41,766 bases of DNA from Alistipes sp. CAG:831 (GTDB lineage Bacteria; Bacteroidota; Bacteroidia; Bacteroidales; UBA932), in NCBI GenBank assembly GCA_000432775.1, contig HF990346.1, forward strand, positions 1 to 41,766. The letters are read 5' to 3'. Made by a program: the position numbers and the translations under genes. This document shows, one piece after another, positions 16,093 to 25,286 of the stretch (the first letter of the stretch is position 1; every line of letters begins with the position of its first letter). The notes under the pieces are model-generated. The model was not told the DNA's origin. It made no database searches and saw nothing but the letters and a program-made list of their open reading frames with translations.

Positions 16093-17499
16093 TTACATTC
16101 CGTATTTCTTCAGTTTGTTGTACAGCGTCTGGCGGGTGATGCCGAGCTGCTGCGAGACAGCCGACAGATTGCCGTCATGCTGCCGCATCACCTCCTTTAT
16201 CAGTTCCTTTTCCATCTCGTCGAGAGTGACGGTCCTGTTCTTTATGGAAGTTTTCAGCGAGTCCATCACCCCCTTGCGGCTGCCTCCCGCAACAGCCTTT
16301 TCCGGGAAGAAATCCTTGAGCCCGAGAACCGGTTTTTCCGAAAGTATCACTGCTTTCTCCACCACATGCTGCAGTTCCCTGATATTGCCCTTCCATTCCC
16401 GGCTCTCCAGCTCATCGCGGGCATCATCCTTGAGTCCGGTGATGGTCTTGCCGTATTTGACCGCATACCTCTTTATGAAGAGTTCCGCAAGGGGGACAAT
16501 ATCCCCTGTCCTCTCCCGCAGCGGAGGGAGGGTCAGGTGTATGGTATTGATCCGGAAAAACAGATCCTCCCGGAAAGCGCCGGCGGCCACCATCTGTCCG
16601 AGATCCCGGTTCGTGGCGCAGATAAGACGGATATCCACCGGGATGACCGCATTGCTTCCCACCCTGGTGATGCTCTTGGTCTGGATGGCCGCCAGGAGCT
16701 TGGTCTGCAGATGCAGCGGCAGGTTGCCGATCTCGTCCAGAAACAGCGTGCCTCCGGAAGCCACCTCGAACTTGCCGGCACGGTCGGTCCTGGCATCCGT
16801 AAAGGCACCCTTGACATGACCGAAAAGCTCGCTCTCGAAAAGGGTCTCCGGCAGAGAGCCCACGTCGACGCATACCATACTGTTGCCGCTTCGTCCGGAC
16901 ATGCGGTGAATCTCCTTTGCCAGAAGATCCTTGCCGGTACCGTTCTCGCCTGTAATGAGTATGCTTGCATCGGTCTGGGCCACCTTCTGCACGATCTTGT
17001 GCAGCTCCGTCATCCTGGGCGATTCTCCCCAGAACATTCCCTCCCCAGAGGAGCGTATCTCATTCTTTATCTCACGCAGCTGCTTGACCTCCTGCCTGGT
17101 ACGTGAAAGCTGGAGAGCGGCCTGAAGGGTGGATATGAGCTTCGCGTTGTCAAAGGGCTTGATGATGAAGTCAAACGCGCCCCTTTTGATGGCATCCACG
17201 GCCAGAGCCACGTCCGAATAGGCCGTGAACAGCACTACGGGTACCTCCGGCCACGCCTTCCCGAGCTCTCCGAGCCAGAACAGGCCTTCGTTGCCGGTAG
17301 TCACCTTCGCGGTGAAATTCATGTCCAGGAGCACGACCTCCGGGCGCTTGACCTCCATCGTATGCAGCAGGTCGTTGGGTGTGGACAGAAGGGTCACTTC
17401 GGAAAAATACGCGGGCAGCAGCAGCCTGAGGGCAGAGAGTATCGCCTTGTTGTCATCGACGACAAGGATGCGTCCGTCCGGGGTAGTCTTGTTGTTCAT
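16093..17499 (-). CDS. NtrC-family sigma-54-dependent response regulator
   Basis: 468 residues: receiver domain 10-125 with acidic pair DD at 15-16, phospho-acceptor Asp59 (VVLLDMN) and Lys114 (IIKPF). The AAA+ domain spans about 155-385, with Walker A GENGTGKD (184-191), Walker B LFLDEIG (252-258), sigma-54 contact loop GAFTDA (231-236, where the classical sequence is GAFTGA) and arginine finger region. The Fis-type HTH is at 435-468 (LSAVSQQLGITRQTLYNKLK). It activates sigma-54 promoters from distant operators. The divergent gap to the exporter operon carries both a sigma-54-like promoter and a repeated palindrome, so that operon is the likely target. It is the first gene of the operon with the kinase. 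Confidence 0.93.
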   Translation of the reverse strand: MNNKTTPDGRILVVDDNKAILSALRLLLPAYFSEVTLLSTPNDLLHTMEVKRPEVVLLDMNFTAKVTTGNEGLFWLGELGKAWPEVPVVLFTAYSDVALAVDAIKRGAFDFIIKPFDNAKLISTLQAALQLSRTRQEVKQLREIKNEIRSSGEGMFWGESPRMTELHKIVQKVAQTDASILITGENGTGKDLLAKEIHRMSGRSGNSMVCVDVGSLPETLFESELFGHVKGAFTDARTDRAGKFEVASGGTLFLDEIGNLPLHLQTKLLAAIQTKSITRVGSNAVIPVDIRLICATNRDLGQMVAAGAFREDLFFRINTIHLTLPPLRERTGDIVPLAELFIKRYAVKYGKTITGLKDDARDELESREWKGNIRELQHVVEKAVILSEKPVLGLKDFFPEKAVAGGSRKGVMDSLKTSIKNRTVTLDEMEKELIKEVMRQHDGNLSAVSQQLGITRQTLYNKLKKYGM

Positions 17500-17525
17500 C
17501 GGCAGAATCTTCTTTAAAACGCTTT

Positions 17526-17533
17526 CAAAAGTA
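17526..17533 (-). promoter_or_regulatory. -7 box (TACTTTTG) of the regulator-kinase operon
   Basis: Minus-strand TACTTTTG matches TAnnTTTG 26 nt upstream of the regulator start. The operator repeats at 17536-17575 begin 2 bp upstream of it and cover its -33 region, which would allow autoregulation. Confidence 0.55.
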
Positions 17534-17535
17534 TA

Positions 17536-17575
17536 AAAAAATTAGACACTTTTCAAAAAATTAGACACTTAGTGT
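17536..17575. promoter_or_regulatory. Tandem operator repeat, candidate enhancer site for the NtrC-type regulator
   Basis: The 16-mer AAAAAATTAGACACTT occurs twice exactly (17536-17551 and 17555-17570), 19 bp apart. The second copy runs into AGTGT to make the palindrome ACACTTAGTGT (17565-17575). The sites lie about 75-110 bp upstream of the sigma-54-like promoter of the exporter operon, the usual distance for an enhancer. Binding by the adjacent regulator is inferred from position. Confidence 0.65.
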
Positions 17576-17644
17576 AAAATTTTCATACAGACCCCGCATT
17601 TTCCAGAATATACCTAATTCCTGATTATCAAGTATTTGTAAAGA

Positions 17645-17661
17645 TTGGCACGATAATGGAA
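17645..17661 (+). promoter_or_regulatory. Putative sigma-54 promoter (TTGGCACG N4 TGGAA)
   Basis: TTGGCACG at 17645-17652 is an exact match to the strong -24 half of the sigma-54 consensus (TTGGCACG N4 TTGCW). The -12 half reads TGGAA instead of TTGCA, keeping the first of the two conserved bases (G at 17659). It lies about 27 bp before the TolC start codon and faces the exporter operon. No TAnnTTTG box is seen on this strand in the gap. Confidence 0.65.
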
Positions 17662-17687
17662 TAAGAAAACACCAAAACCAATACCGT

Positions 17688-19136
17688 ATGAGAAATAACA
17701 GATACATCGGAATAATGACAGCGGGCGCGGTCCTGGCGGCCGGTCTGCTGACCCCTGCCGGGGCCTGGGCCCAGTACAGACGGGACCTGACTCCGGACCA
17801 GCGGGACTCTATGGTGAGCATGGAACCCGGGACAGAGGTACAGGCCCGGCAGGAAAGTCCTGAGGTCTGGACCCTGCACGACTGCATGCAGTACGCCGTG
17901 AGCCATTCGCCCGAAATGCGCCTGCAGCAGGCCACCAATGACGACCGCCGCATAGACCGCAGGGAAGCCGCCTTCGGATTCCTTCCCACCATATCGGCCG
18001 GAACCTCAGGTTCCTTCAACTTCGGCCGCGGTATCGACCCCGAGACCAACGTCTATACCAACACTACCACATTCAGCAACTCCTACAGCCTCTCGGCCGA
18101 CCTGGACCTCTTCAACGGCTTCTCCGCCGTCAACAGTTTCCGCATAGCCAAGACCGCCGTCCTGCTCGGGGTCGAGGAAGAGCAGATCAAGAAGGACGAA
18201 ATCTGCCTCTCTGTCATCCAGGCCTACTACAACGTGCTCTACTACCGCGGTATGGTGGACCTGGCCCGGGAGCAGCTCGAGGAGAGCCGCAAGACCCTGG
18301 AGCAGGCGAAGACACAGGCCGAACTGGGCCTGAAGAGCTACGCTGACGTACTCCAGATCGAATCCGACGTGGCCGCCAAGGACTTCAACCTTACCCAGCA
18401 GGAAAACACCCTCGAGCAGGGCATCCTGACCCTGAAGACCGCGATGTACTACCCCTTCGAGGAGGAGCTGCCGCTGGCCGAGGTAGAGCCTTCCGTGCTC
18501 TTCAGCGCATTCTCGCATGAGGGCAATGCCGACAGCATCGCCGCAGCCGCCCGGAACTATCTCCCCGCATTCAAGGCCGAGGATCTGAAAGTCCGCAGCG
18601 CAGAGTTCGACCTGAAGACCGCCAAGTGGAGCCTGGTGCCCTACCTCTATGCCCAGGGCGGCTACAACACCGGTTATGTATTCGACCGCTCCTACGCCGT
18701 CAACGACCCCTTCTGGACACAGATGAACGAGAAACAGGGACAGTACGTAGGCATCGGAATCAGCATCCCGATATTCAACGGCCTGTACAAATACAACCAG
18801 ATCGCCCGCAAGCGCAACGCCCTCGCCACCGCCGAGGCCAACCGTGACATCAAATACCAGCAGGTCGAGGGCGAGATCCGCCGCGCCGTCCAGGACATGA
18901 GGGGAGCCGCCAAGCAGTTCATCTCGGCCGACAAGAAGGTAAACGCCCTCGTCCTCTCCCACGAGGCCAACTCCCGCAAGTACGAGGAAGGCCTGATGAC
19001 CGTAATCGAGTTGCAGACCAGCTCCAACAGCCTTCTGGAGGCCCGCGCCGAGAGGCTCAACCAGGGCCTGCAGTACCTCCTGAAAGAAAGGGTGGTGATG
19101 TACTACAAGGGCATAACCTATCTGGACCAGGAATAA
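17688..19136 (+). CDS. TolC-family outer-membrane efflux protein
   Basis: 482 residues. Signal peptide 1-27 (LTPAGAWAQ), then two homologous halves of long amphipathic helices typical of the OEP fold: WTLHDCMQYAVSHSPEMRLQ, YNVLYYRGMVDLAREQLEESR with AELGLKSYADVLQIESDVAA, and in the second half VGIGISIPIFNGLYKYNQIA and KYEEGLMTVIELQTSSNSLL. It forms the outer-membrane channel of a tripartite exporter. It is the first gene of the six-gene operon behind the sigma-54-like promoter; the next gene begins 42 bp downstream. Confidence 0.92.
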   Translation: MRNNRYIGIMTAGAVLAAGLLTPAGAWAQYRRDLTPDQRDSMVSMEPGTEVQARQESPEVWTLHDCMQYAVSHSPEMRLQQATNDDRRIDRREAAFGFLPTISAGTSGSFNFGRGIDPETNVYTNTTTFSNSYSLSADLDLFNGFSAVNSFRIAKTAVLLGVEEEQIKKDEICLSVIQAYYNVLYYRGMVDLAREQLEESRKTLEQAKTQAELGLKSYADVLQIESDVAAKDFNLTQQENTLEQGILTLKTAMYYPFEEELPLAEVEPSVLFSAFSHEGNADSIAAAARNYLPAFKAEDLKVRSAEFDLKTAKWSLVPYLYAQGGYNTGYVFDRSYAVNDPFWTQMNEKQGQYVGIGISIPIFNGLYKYNQIARKRNALATAEANRDIKYQQVEGEIRRAVQDMRGAAKQFISADKKVNALVLSHEANSRKYEEGLMTVIELQTSSNSLLEARAERLNQGLQYLLKERVVMYYKGITYLDQE

Positions 19137-19178
19137 TACCACAGCTCACTGACTTCAAAAACGACAAAACATACGACC

Positions 19179-20447
19179 ATGGATAGAGTAATTGAACAGA
19201 AAAAAGGTATCCGCGCGGTATTCCGCAAGAAGAACATCCCGTACTTCCTCGCAGGAATATTCGTAATATTCGTCCTCTGGCTGCTGCTCAGGGACAAGTC
19301 CTCCACCCTCAAGGTGGACGCCAACACCATCACTGTCGGCGATGTCCGCCAGGGTGAGTTCGACGACTACGTAAGAGTTTCCGGACAGGTACAGCCGATC
19401 ACCGTCGTGCAGGTATCCCTGCTGGAGAGCGGAGTCGTACAGGAAAAACTGATAGAGGCCGGCTCGATGGTCCGCAAGGGCGATGTGCTGGTGCGTCTCT
19501 CCAACAACACCCTCAGCCTTCAGATACTCCAGAGCGAGGCAGACCTTGCCGAACAGGAGAACTTCCTGAGGAACACCACCGTAACCATGGAGCAGGAAAA
19601 GCTGGACCTGGAAAAACAGCGTCTGGAATATGCCATCGACACCGAGCGCAAGAGGCGCAAATACGAGCAGTACCGCCGTCTGGACGAGGAGCAGCTGGTA
19701 GCCCACGAGGAATACCTCCAGGCCAAGGAGGACTATGAACTGGCCGTCAAGAGCCTGGAGCTCATCATCGCCCGCCAGAAGCAGGACTCCATATACCGTT
19801 CCGTACAGATGAACAACCTTGAGGAAAGCCTCGAGAGCATGCGCCGGAGCATCCAGCTGGTACGTGAGAGGGTAGAGAACCTCAACGTCAAGTCCCCCAT
19901 TGACGGACAGCTCGGCTCGCTGGACGTAATCCTCGGCCAGTCCATCCCCGAAGGCACCAAGATAGGCCAGGTCAACGACTTGTCAGACTACAAGATAGAG
20001 GCCAAGATAGACGAGCACTACATCGACCGCGTACAGTCCGGCCTCAGCGCCACCTTCGAGCGTCAGGGCTCCACCTTCGGCACCGTAGTGGAGAAAGTCT
20101 ATCCGGAAGTGACCGACGGCCAGTTCAAGGCCGACTTCTACTTCACCGGCGAGCGTCCTGACAACATCCGCATCGGCCAGACCTACTATCTCAACCTCCA
20201 GCTCGGACAGCCTACCCAGTCGGTCTACATTCCCCGCGGAGTATTCTACCAGTCCACGGGAGGCACCTGGATCTACGTGCTCTCCGAGGACGGCACCAAG
20301 GCCTACCGCCGCGACATCCGCATCGGCCGCCAGAACCCCCAGTACTATGAGGTACTCGAGGGCCTGAAACCGGGCGAGAAGGTCATCATCTCCAACTACG
20401 AGAACTACGGCAAGAACGACGTGCTCATCCTTCAGAACAAGAAATAA
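19179..20447 (+). CDS. HlyD/MacA-type periplasmic adaptor protein
   Basis: 422 residues. One N-terminal membrane anchor (about 24-40), a lipoyl-like segment (DYVRVSGQVQPITVVQVS, GSMVRKGDVLVRL), a long coiled-coil hairpin (about 100-225, rich in E/K/Q/R), the returning lipoyl half (LNVKSPIDGQLGSLDVILGQSIPEG), then a beta-barrel and a membrane-proximal domain ending near VISNYENYGKNDVLILQ. It bridges the inner-membrane ABC permeases and the TolC-like channel. Length is usual for MacA-type adaptors. It lies between the TolC gene and the first permease gene. Confidence 0.92.
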   Translation: MDRVIEQKKGIRAVFRKKNIPYFLAGIFVIFVLWLLLRDKSSTLKVDANTITVGDVRQGEFDDYVRVSGQVQPITVVQVSLLESGVVQEKLIEAGSMVRKGDVLVRLSNNTLSLQILQSEADLAEQENFLRNTTVTMEQEKLDLEKQRLEYAIDTERKRRKYEQYRRLDEEQLVAHEEYLQAKEDYELAVKSLELIIARQKQDSIYRSVQMNNLEESLESMRRSIQLVRERVENLNVKSPIDGQLGSLDVILGQSIPEGTKIGQVNDLSDYKIEAKIDEHYIDRVQSGLSATFERQGSTFGTVVEKVYPEVTDGQFKADFYFTGERPDNIRIGQTYYLNLQLGQPTQSVYIPRGVFYQSTGGTWIYVLSEDGTKAYRRDIRIGRQNPQYYEVLEGLKPGEKVIISNYENYGKNDVLILQNKK

Positions 20448-20471
20448 ACATCCACCCTCAGACCATCGGTT

Positions 20472-22856
20472 ATGAAAAAACTCAACATAGGCATCTTCAA
20501 GGTCCTCTCCCTCGCGGTGGGACTCGCAGTCGGACTGGTGCTCATAGCCAAGATCTCCTTCGAGAGCAGCTATGACAAGTTCTATCCCGCCTACGACGAC
20601 ATCTACTGCGTGCAGTACGAATACAGCTATACCGATGGCAACCGGAGCCTCGACAACCTTACGCCCGGAGCCGTCTCCTACTATCTCCAACAGGAGATTC
20701 CCCAGGTGATGTATGGTACCAAGGCATCCTACACCTCATCGATGGGTGACATATACACTGAAAACCGCCAGAAACTGACCGCCGAAAACGGCATCATCGC
20801 CGTAGACTCCAACTATTTCAGGGTATTTCCCCGTCCTGTCCTCGCCGGCACGGACCCTTCCGTAATCCTAGGCGAATGGAACGGAGCCCTGATATCCCGG
20901 TCCATGGCCGAGAAGTTCGGAGGCATAGACCAGGCCATGGGGCAGATCTTCTTCATCGAGGAGTATCCGGGACTCGGCCTCCAGATTGGCGGGGTATTCG
21001 AGGACATCCCCGAGAATGCATCCCTGCGCTTCGACGTAGCCATCTCCATCTCGGGAATCGACCACATATACCGCCAATGGGGCATCACCGGCGACAATCC
21101 GGAGCATGCCGACACCCCCTCCACCATGAACTGGTCCAGCAACAGCATGTACATGAGCCGTGTACAGCTCTATCCTGGCACAGACCCCGCCTCCCTCCAG
21201 AGCGCGATAAACAATATCCGGGAAAAATACATTCCTGAAAAGGACTTCGAGAGTCAGGGCTACAGCGTGGACATCGTCCTCAAGCCTCTGGCATCCGAGC
21301 ATGCCGCCTCGGCAGGGACACGCAGGACCAACCTGATACTCGGCATTGTCGCCTTCGCCCTGATCCTCGCGGCAACGATGAACTACATCATGATCGTCAT
21401 ATCATCCCTCGTGGCCAGAGCAAGAGGCATCGCGGTACGACGCTGCTACGGAGCCGGAAACGGCAATATCATGGCACTGGTGTTCAAGGAGACCCTCTTC
21501 AACCTGGCTGTCTCCCTCGTGCTGGCCTTCCTGCTCATTCTCGCCTTCAGGGGAATGATAGAATCGGTCCTGACCACTTCCCTCGGAGCCTTGTTCTCAC
21601 CCAGGAGCCTGTGGGTACTCGTGCTGACTGTGGCTGCCGTCCTCATTGTAGCCGCATGGATTCCCGGAAAGGCATTCCAGGGCATACCCATCGCCGTGGC
21701 CTTCCGCAATTACGCCGACCACAAGAAGCTGTGGAAACAGGTGCTGCTCTTCCTGCAGATGGCTCTCGCCTCGCTGCTCATCACCCTGCTTAGCCTCGTG
21801 GCCCTGCAGTACACCCGCTGGACAAACGCCGATCCGGGATACGACTATGAACAGCTCGTGGGATGCTACCTCAGCGGAGTGCCGCGTGATACCCGCTACG
21901 CGCTTATGCAGGCTGTAGAGAGTGTTCCCGGAGTCGAGGAAGTGGGGACAGTGGAGGATCCTCTGATACTCGGAGGCTCCAGCGGCAACAACGTGTACAT
22001 CCCCGGTGAGACCGAGCCTTCACTCCACATCGCCGACCTCTATGAGGCCAACGGCAACTGGAGCGAACTCTTCGGCATCGACATCATAGAGGGACGCAAG
22101 GCGGCCTCTCCCATGGAAGTAATGGTTGACCCGCGTTTCGCCGAACAGATATGCGAAGTAAGGGGGTGGAAAGACGGAGTGATAGGCAAGAGCATTGTGG
22201 TGAGCGACCATGACGGCAGTTCCGACAATCCCTATACCATCGTAGGCGTATTCGACCATATCAGCATCAGCCCGGCCATCTACGAGGACAACCGGCCCGT
22301 CACCCTCTTCTACACCGACGACCCCATGACATTCCTGGTCATCCGCGTATCGGACCTCAATCCGGAAGTGACCGGAGCCATCCAGGCCGCCCTTGACTCA
22401 GTGGATCCGGAACGGTTCGAGCTGCTGACCTACGCCTCTGTGGTCAATGACATATACACTCCTGTCCGCACCGTCCGCGAATCGGTTCTCGCCGCAGGTC
22501 TGGTGACAGCCGTGATAGCCCTGTTAGGTCTGGTCGGATACACCGCAGACGAGACGGGACGCCGCCGCAAGGAAGTGGCTCTTAGGAAAATCAACGGTGC
22601 CCGCCCCGCGGAGATCATCGGTATCTTCATCAGCGGTATCGGCAGATTCTCAGTAGCGGCAGTAATCATCGGCTGCGTCCTGTCGTGGTTCATATTCGAC
22701 ATGCTGCTCAAGTCGTTCGAACTCAAGGTACAGCCGCCGCTGTGGCTCTTCTTCGTCACCGCCGCCGGCCTGCTGGCCGTACTGGCGGCAGTAGTCGCAG
22801 CCAGATGCCTGGCCATCGCAAGGACCAATCCTGCGGATTCACTCAGAACTGAATAA
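20472..22856 (+). CDS. FtsX/MacB-type ABC transporter permease (permease 1 of 3)
   Basis: 794 residues. N-terminal helix (about 8-28), a large extracytoplasmic MacB-PCD-like domain, FtsX helices at about 295-400 (NLILGIVAFALILAATMNYI), a second extracytoplasmic part, and a second FtsX block at the C-terminus with GYTADETGRRRKEVALRKINGA. This duplicated layout is the common Bacteroidota type in which permease and ATPase are separate proteins. Its first 118 bp are about 97% identical to the start of the next permease gene, although the two genes diverge strongly afterwards. The substrate is unknown. MacB-type pumps extrude lipids, peptides or drugs from the periplasm. Confidence 0.9.
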   Translation: MKKLNIGIFKVLSLAVGLAVGLVLIAKISFESSYDKFYPAYDDIYCVQYEYSYTDGNRSLDNLTPGAVSYYLQQEIPQVMYGTKASYTSSMGDIYTENRQKLTAENGIIAVDSNYFRVFPRPVLAGTDPSVILGEWNGALISRSMAEKFGGIDQAMGQIFFIEEYPGLGLQIGGVFEDIPENASLRFDVAISISGIDHIYRQWGITGDNPEHADTPSTMNWSSNSMYMSRVQLYPGTDPASLQSAINNIREKYIPEKDFESQGYSVDIVLKPLASEHAASAGTRRTNLILGIVAFALILAATMNYIMIVISSLVARARGIAVRRCYGAGNGNIMALVFKETLFNLAVSLVLAFLLILAFRGMIESVLTTSLGALFSPRSLWVLVLTVAAVLIVAAWIPGKAFQGIPIAVAFRNYADHKKLWKQVLLFLQMALASLLITLLSLVALQYTRWTNADPGYDYEQLVGCYLSGVPRDTRYALMQAVESVPGVEEVGTVEDPLILGGSSGNNVYIPGETEPSLHIADLYEANGNWSELFGIDIIEGRKAASPMEVMVDPRFAEQICEVRGWKDGVIGKSIVVSDHDGSSDNPYTIVGVFDHISISPAIYEDNRPVTLFYTDDPMTFLVIRVSDLNPEVTGAIQAALDSVDPERFELLTYASVVNDIYTPVRTVRESVLAAGLVTAVIALLGLVGYTADETGRRRKEVALRKINGARPAEIIGIFISGIGRFSVAAVIIGCVLSWFIFDMLLKSFELKVQPPLWLFFVTAAGLLAVLAAVVAARCLAIARTNPADSLRTE

Positions 22857-22886
22857 AGATTATATTTGAATTAAAAAACCATACAG

Positions 22887-25250
22887 ATGAAAAAACTCGA
22901 CATAGGCATCTTCAAGGTACTCTCCCTCGCGGTAGGACTCGCAGTCGGACTGGTGCTCATAGCCAAGATCTCCTTCGAGAGCAGCTATGACAAGTTCTAT
23001 CCCGACTGGCAGGACATCTATTGCATCACATCGGAGTACACAAAGGCAAATGAGGAAGGTACTTCGCAATACAGCCAGACCCCCGGAGCAGTAGCGTACT
23101 ACTTCGGGCAGGAAATCCCTCAGATCATGTACGGCACGCGTGCCACCCCCATCGTATACGATGACCAGAGCAATGTCTACACTCAGGACAACCACAAGCT
23201 GACAATCCACACTCCGGTAGTCCTCATCGACACCAACCATTTCAAGGTATTTCCCCGTCCCATACTCACCGGAGACCCCGTGAACGTGCTTTCCAACTGG
23301 AACCGGGCGATGATTTCCCGCTCCTTCGCCGAGATGCTGGGAGGTGTGGAGAAAGCCGTCGGACAGCTTATTTTCTTAGAGAGCTACCCGACCATCCCGA
23401 TAGAGGTCGGCGGTGTCTTCGAGGATATTCCCGAGAACTCCTCTTTCCGCTTCGACATCGGAGTATCCCTCGATGCGATGGACGAGATGATGCGCATGAT
23501 GGGATCCGACTTCCGCTCCACCATGAACTGGGTGGGCAATGACCGCTATATCAGCCGCGTGAAGCTCTATCCGGGCACAGATCCCGCCTCCCTCGAGGAC
23601 GCCCTCACGGCCGTGGAGGACAAATACCTGCCCCTGGAGGACCTGAAATCCGCAGGCGTGGACATCCACTATACCCTGTCCCCGCTTACCGCCGAGCACT
23701 CCTCGTCCCCCGGCACCAAGAGGACCAACCTCATCCTCGGAGTGGTGGCCGCCGCACTGATTCTCGCATCGGTATTGAACTACATCATGATAGTCATCTC
23801 CTCCCTGCTCGGCAGGGCTAAGGGACTGGCCGTGCGCCGCTGCTACGGAGCCGGCAACAGCAACATCATGGGCATTGTCTTCAAGGAGACTCTCATCAAC
23901 CTTGCTGTATCCCTCATATTGGCAGTACTGCTTATCATTGCCCTCCGCAACCCGATAGAGTACGTACTGACCACCTCCCTCGGAGCATTGTTCTCCCCCC
24001 AGAGCCTGTGGGTGCTGGCTCTTACCGTCGCCGTCGTACTGCTGATCGCCGCCTGGATTCCCGGACGGGCCTTCCAGAGCATCCCCATCGCAGTGGCATT
24101 CCGCAACTATGTTGACAACAAGAAGATATGGAAGCGCACCCTGCTTTTCCTCCAGATAGTGCTCGCATCATTGCTCATATCACTGCTCAGCCTGATCGCC
24201 ATGCAGTACAACCGGTGGGTCAATGACGATCCCGGATTTGACTACGAGCAACTGGTAGGTTGCCCCATGTCAGGTGTTCCGTATTCTACCCGCAATGCCA
24301 TACTGCAGAGCGTAAGCAGCGTTCCCGGAGTCGAGATTGCCGGCACGGCGGACGAGACCATGCTGTTCGGCTGCAGCGGAAACAATGTGTACATGCCTGG
24401 AGAGAGCGAGGAGCTTTTCAATGTCGGCGACCTCTACTCGGCCAACGCCAACTGGAGCAAGCTCTTCGGCATCGACATCATCGAGGGCCGCAACTTCTCC
24501 ACACCCAAGGAAGTAATGGTAGACGAGAACTTTGCCAAGCGTCTCAGCGAACTGCGCGGATGGACTGACGGAGTCATCGGCAAGCAGATACTGATGTCGG
24601 AGCACAGCCAGAGCGGCGATGATGTATTCACCATTGTAGGCGTGTTCGAGGATGTCCGCGTCGGTACGGTAGTATACGAGGACACCCGGCCCAACATTCT
24701 GTTCTACACTGAGAATCCTTGCGAATATCTGATAATCAAGGTCTCCTCCATGACTCCGGAGGTACTGTCCGGCATACAGAGCGCGCTGGACAGCGTGGAA
24801 CCTGACCGTTACGAGCTCATGACATACACATCGGCCATCTACGATGCCTACCAGCCCGCCAGGACCATACGCGAATCTATTCTCGCGGCAGGTGTGGTGA
24901 CGGTGCTGATAGCCCTGTTCGGTCTGATAGGATATACCGCTGACGAGACCGGACGCAGACGCAAGGAAGTGGCCCTGCGCAAGATCAACGGAGCACAATC
25001 AGGACAGATTATAGGTATCTTTATCCGCGATATCGGACGGCTGGCTGTCATAGCAGTGATAGTGGGATGCGTGGGATCATACTTCGTATTTGACCTGTTG
25101 CTGCAGTCATTCGAAGTGAAGGCGACGGCTCCTGTATGGCTGTTCATAGCCGTAGCCATAGCACTGCTGGCAGTACTTGCCGCCGTGGTCATCGCCCGCT
25201 GCTACGATATAGCCAGGAGCAACCCGGCTGACTCCCTGCGGGCCGAATGA
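22887..25250 (+). CDS. FtsX/MacB-type ABC transporter permease (permease 2 of 3)
   Basis: 787 residues, full-length paralogue of the upstream permease: helix 8-28, extracytoplasmic domain, central FtsX block (NLILGVVAAALILASVLNYIMIV), second domain with GIDIIEGRNFSTPKEVMVDE, C-terminal FtsX block (GYTADETGRRRKEVALRKING). The two probably arose by tandem duplication and could form a heterodimer in the pump. The gap to the previous gene is 30 bp, with no promoter or terminator. No frame damage is seen. Confidence 0.9.
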   Translation: MKKLDIGIFKVLSLAVGLAVGLVLIAKISFESSYDKFYPDWQDIYCITSEYTKANEEGTSQYSQTPGAVAYYFGQEIPQIMYGTRATPIVYDDQSNVYTQDNHKLTIHTPVVLIDTNHFKVFPRPILTGDPVNVLSNWNRAMISRSFAEMLGGVEKAVGQLIFLESYPTIPIEVGGVFEDIPENSSFRFDIGVSLDAMDEMMRMMGSDFRSTMNWVGNDRYISRVKLYPGTDPASLEDALTAVEDKYLPLEDLKSAGVDIHYTLSPLTAEHSSSPGTKRTNLILGVVAAALILASVLNYIMIVISSLLGRAKGLAVRRCYGAGNSNIMGIVFKETLINLAVSLILAVLLIIALRNPIEYVLTTSLGALFSPQSLWVLALTVAVVLLIAAWIPGRAFQSIPIAVAFRNYVDNKKIWKRTLLFLQIVLASLLISLLSLIAMQYNRWVNDDPGFDYEQLVGCPMSGVPYSTRNAILQSVSSVPGVEIAGTADETMLFGCSGNNVYMPGESEELFNVGDLYSANANWSKLFGIDIIEGRNFSTPKEVMVDENFAKRLSELRGWTDGVIGKQILMSEHSQSGDDVFTIVGVFEDVRVGTVVYEDTRPNILFYTENPCEYLIIKVSSMTPEVLSGIQSALDSVEPDRYELMTYTSAIYDAYQPARTIRESILAAGVVTVLIALFGLIGYTADETGRRRKEVALRKINGAQSGQIIGIFIRDIGRLAVIAVIVGCVGSYFVFDLLLQSFEVKATAPVWLFIAVAIALLAVLAAVVIARCYDIARSNPADSLRAE

Positions 25251-25286
25251 TATTGATTTTCGAAATTTAAATTGCACATTTAAAAT

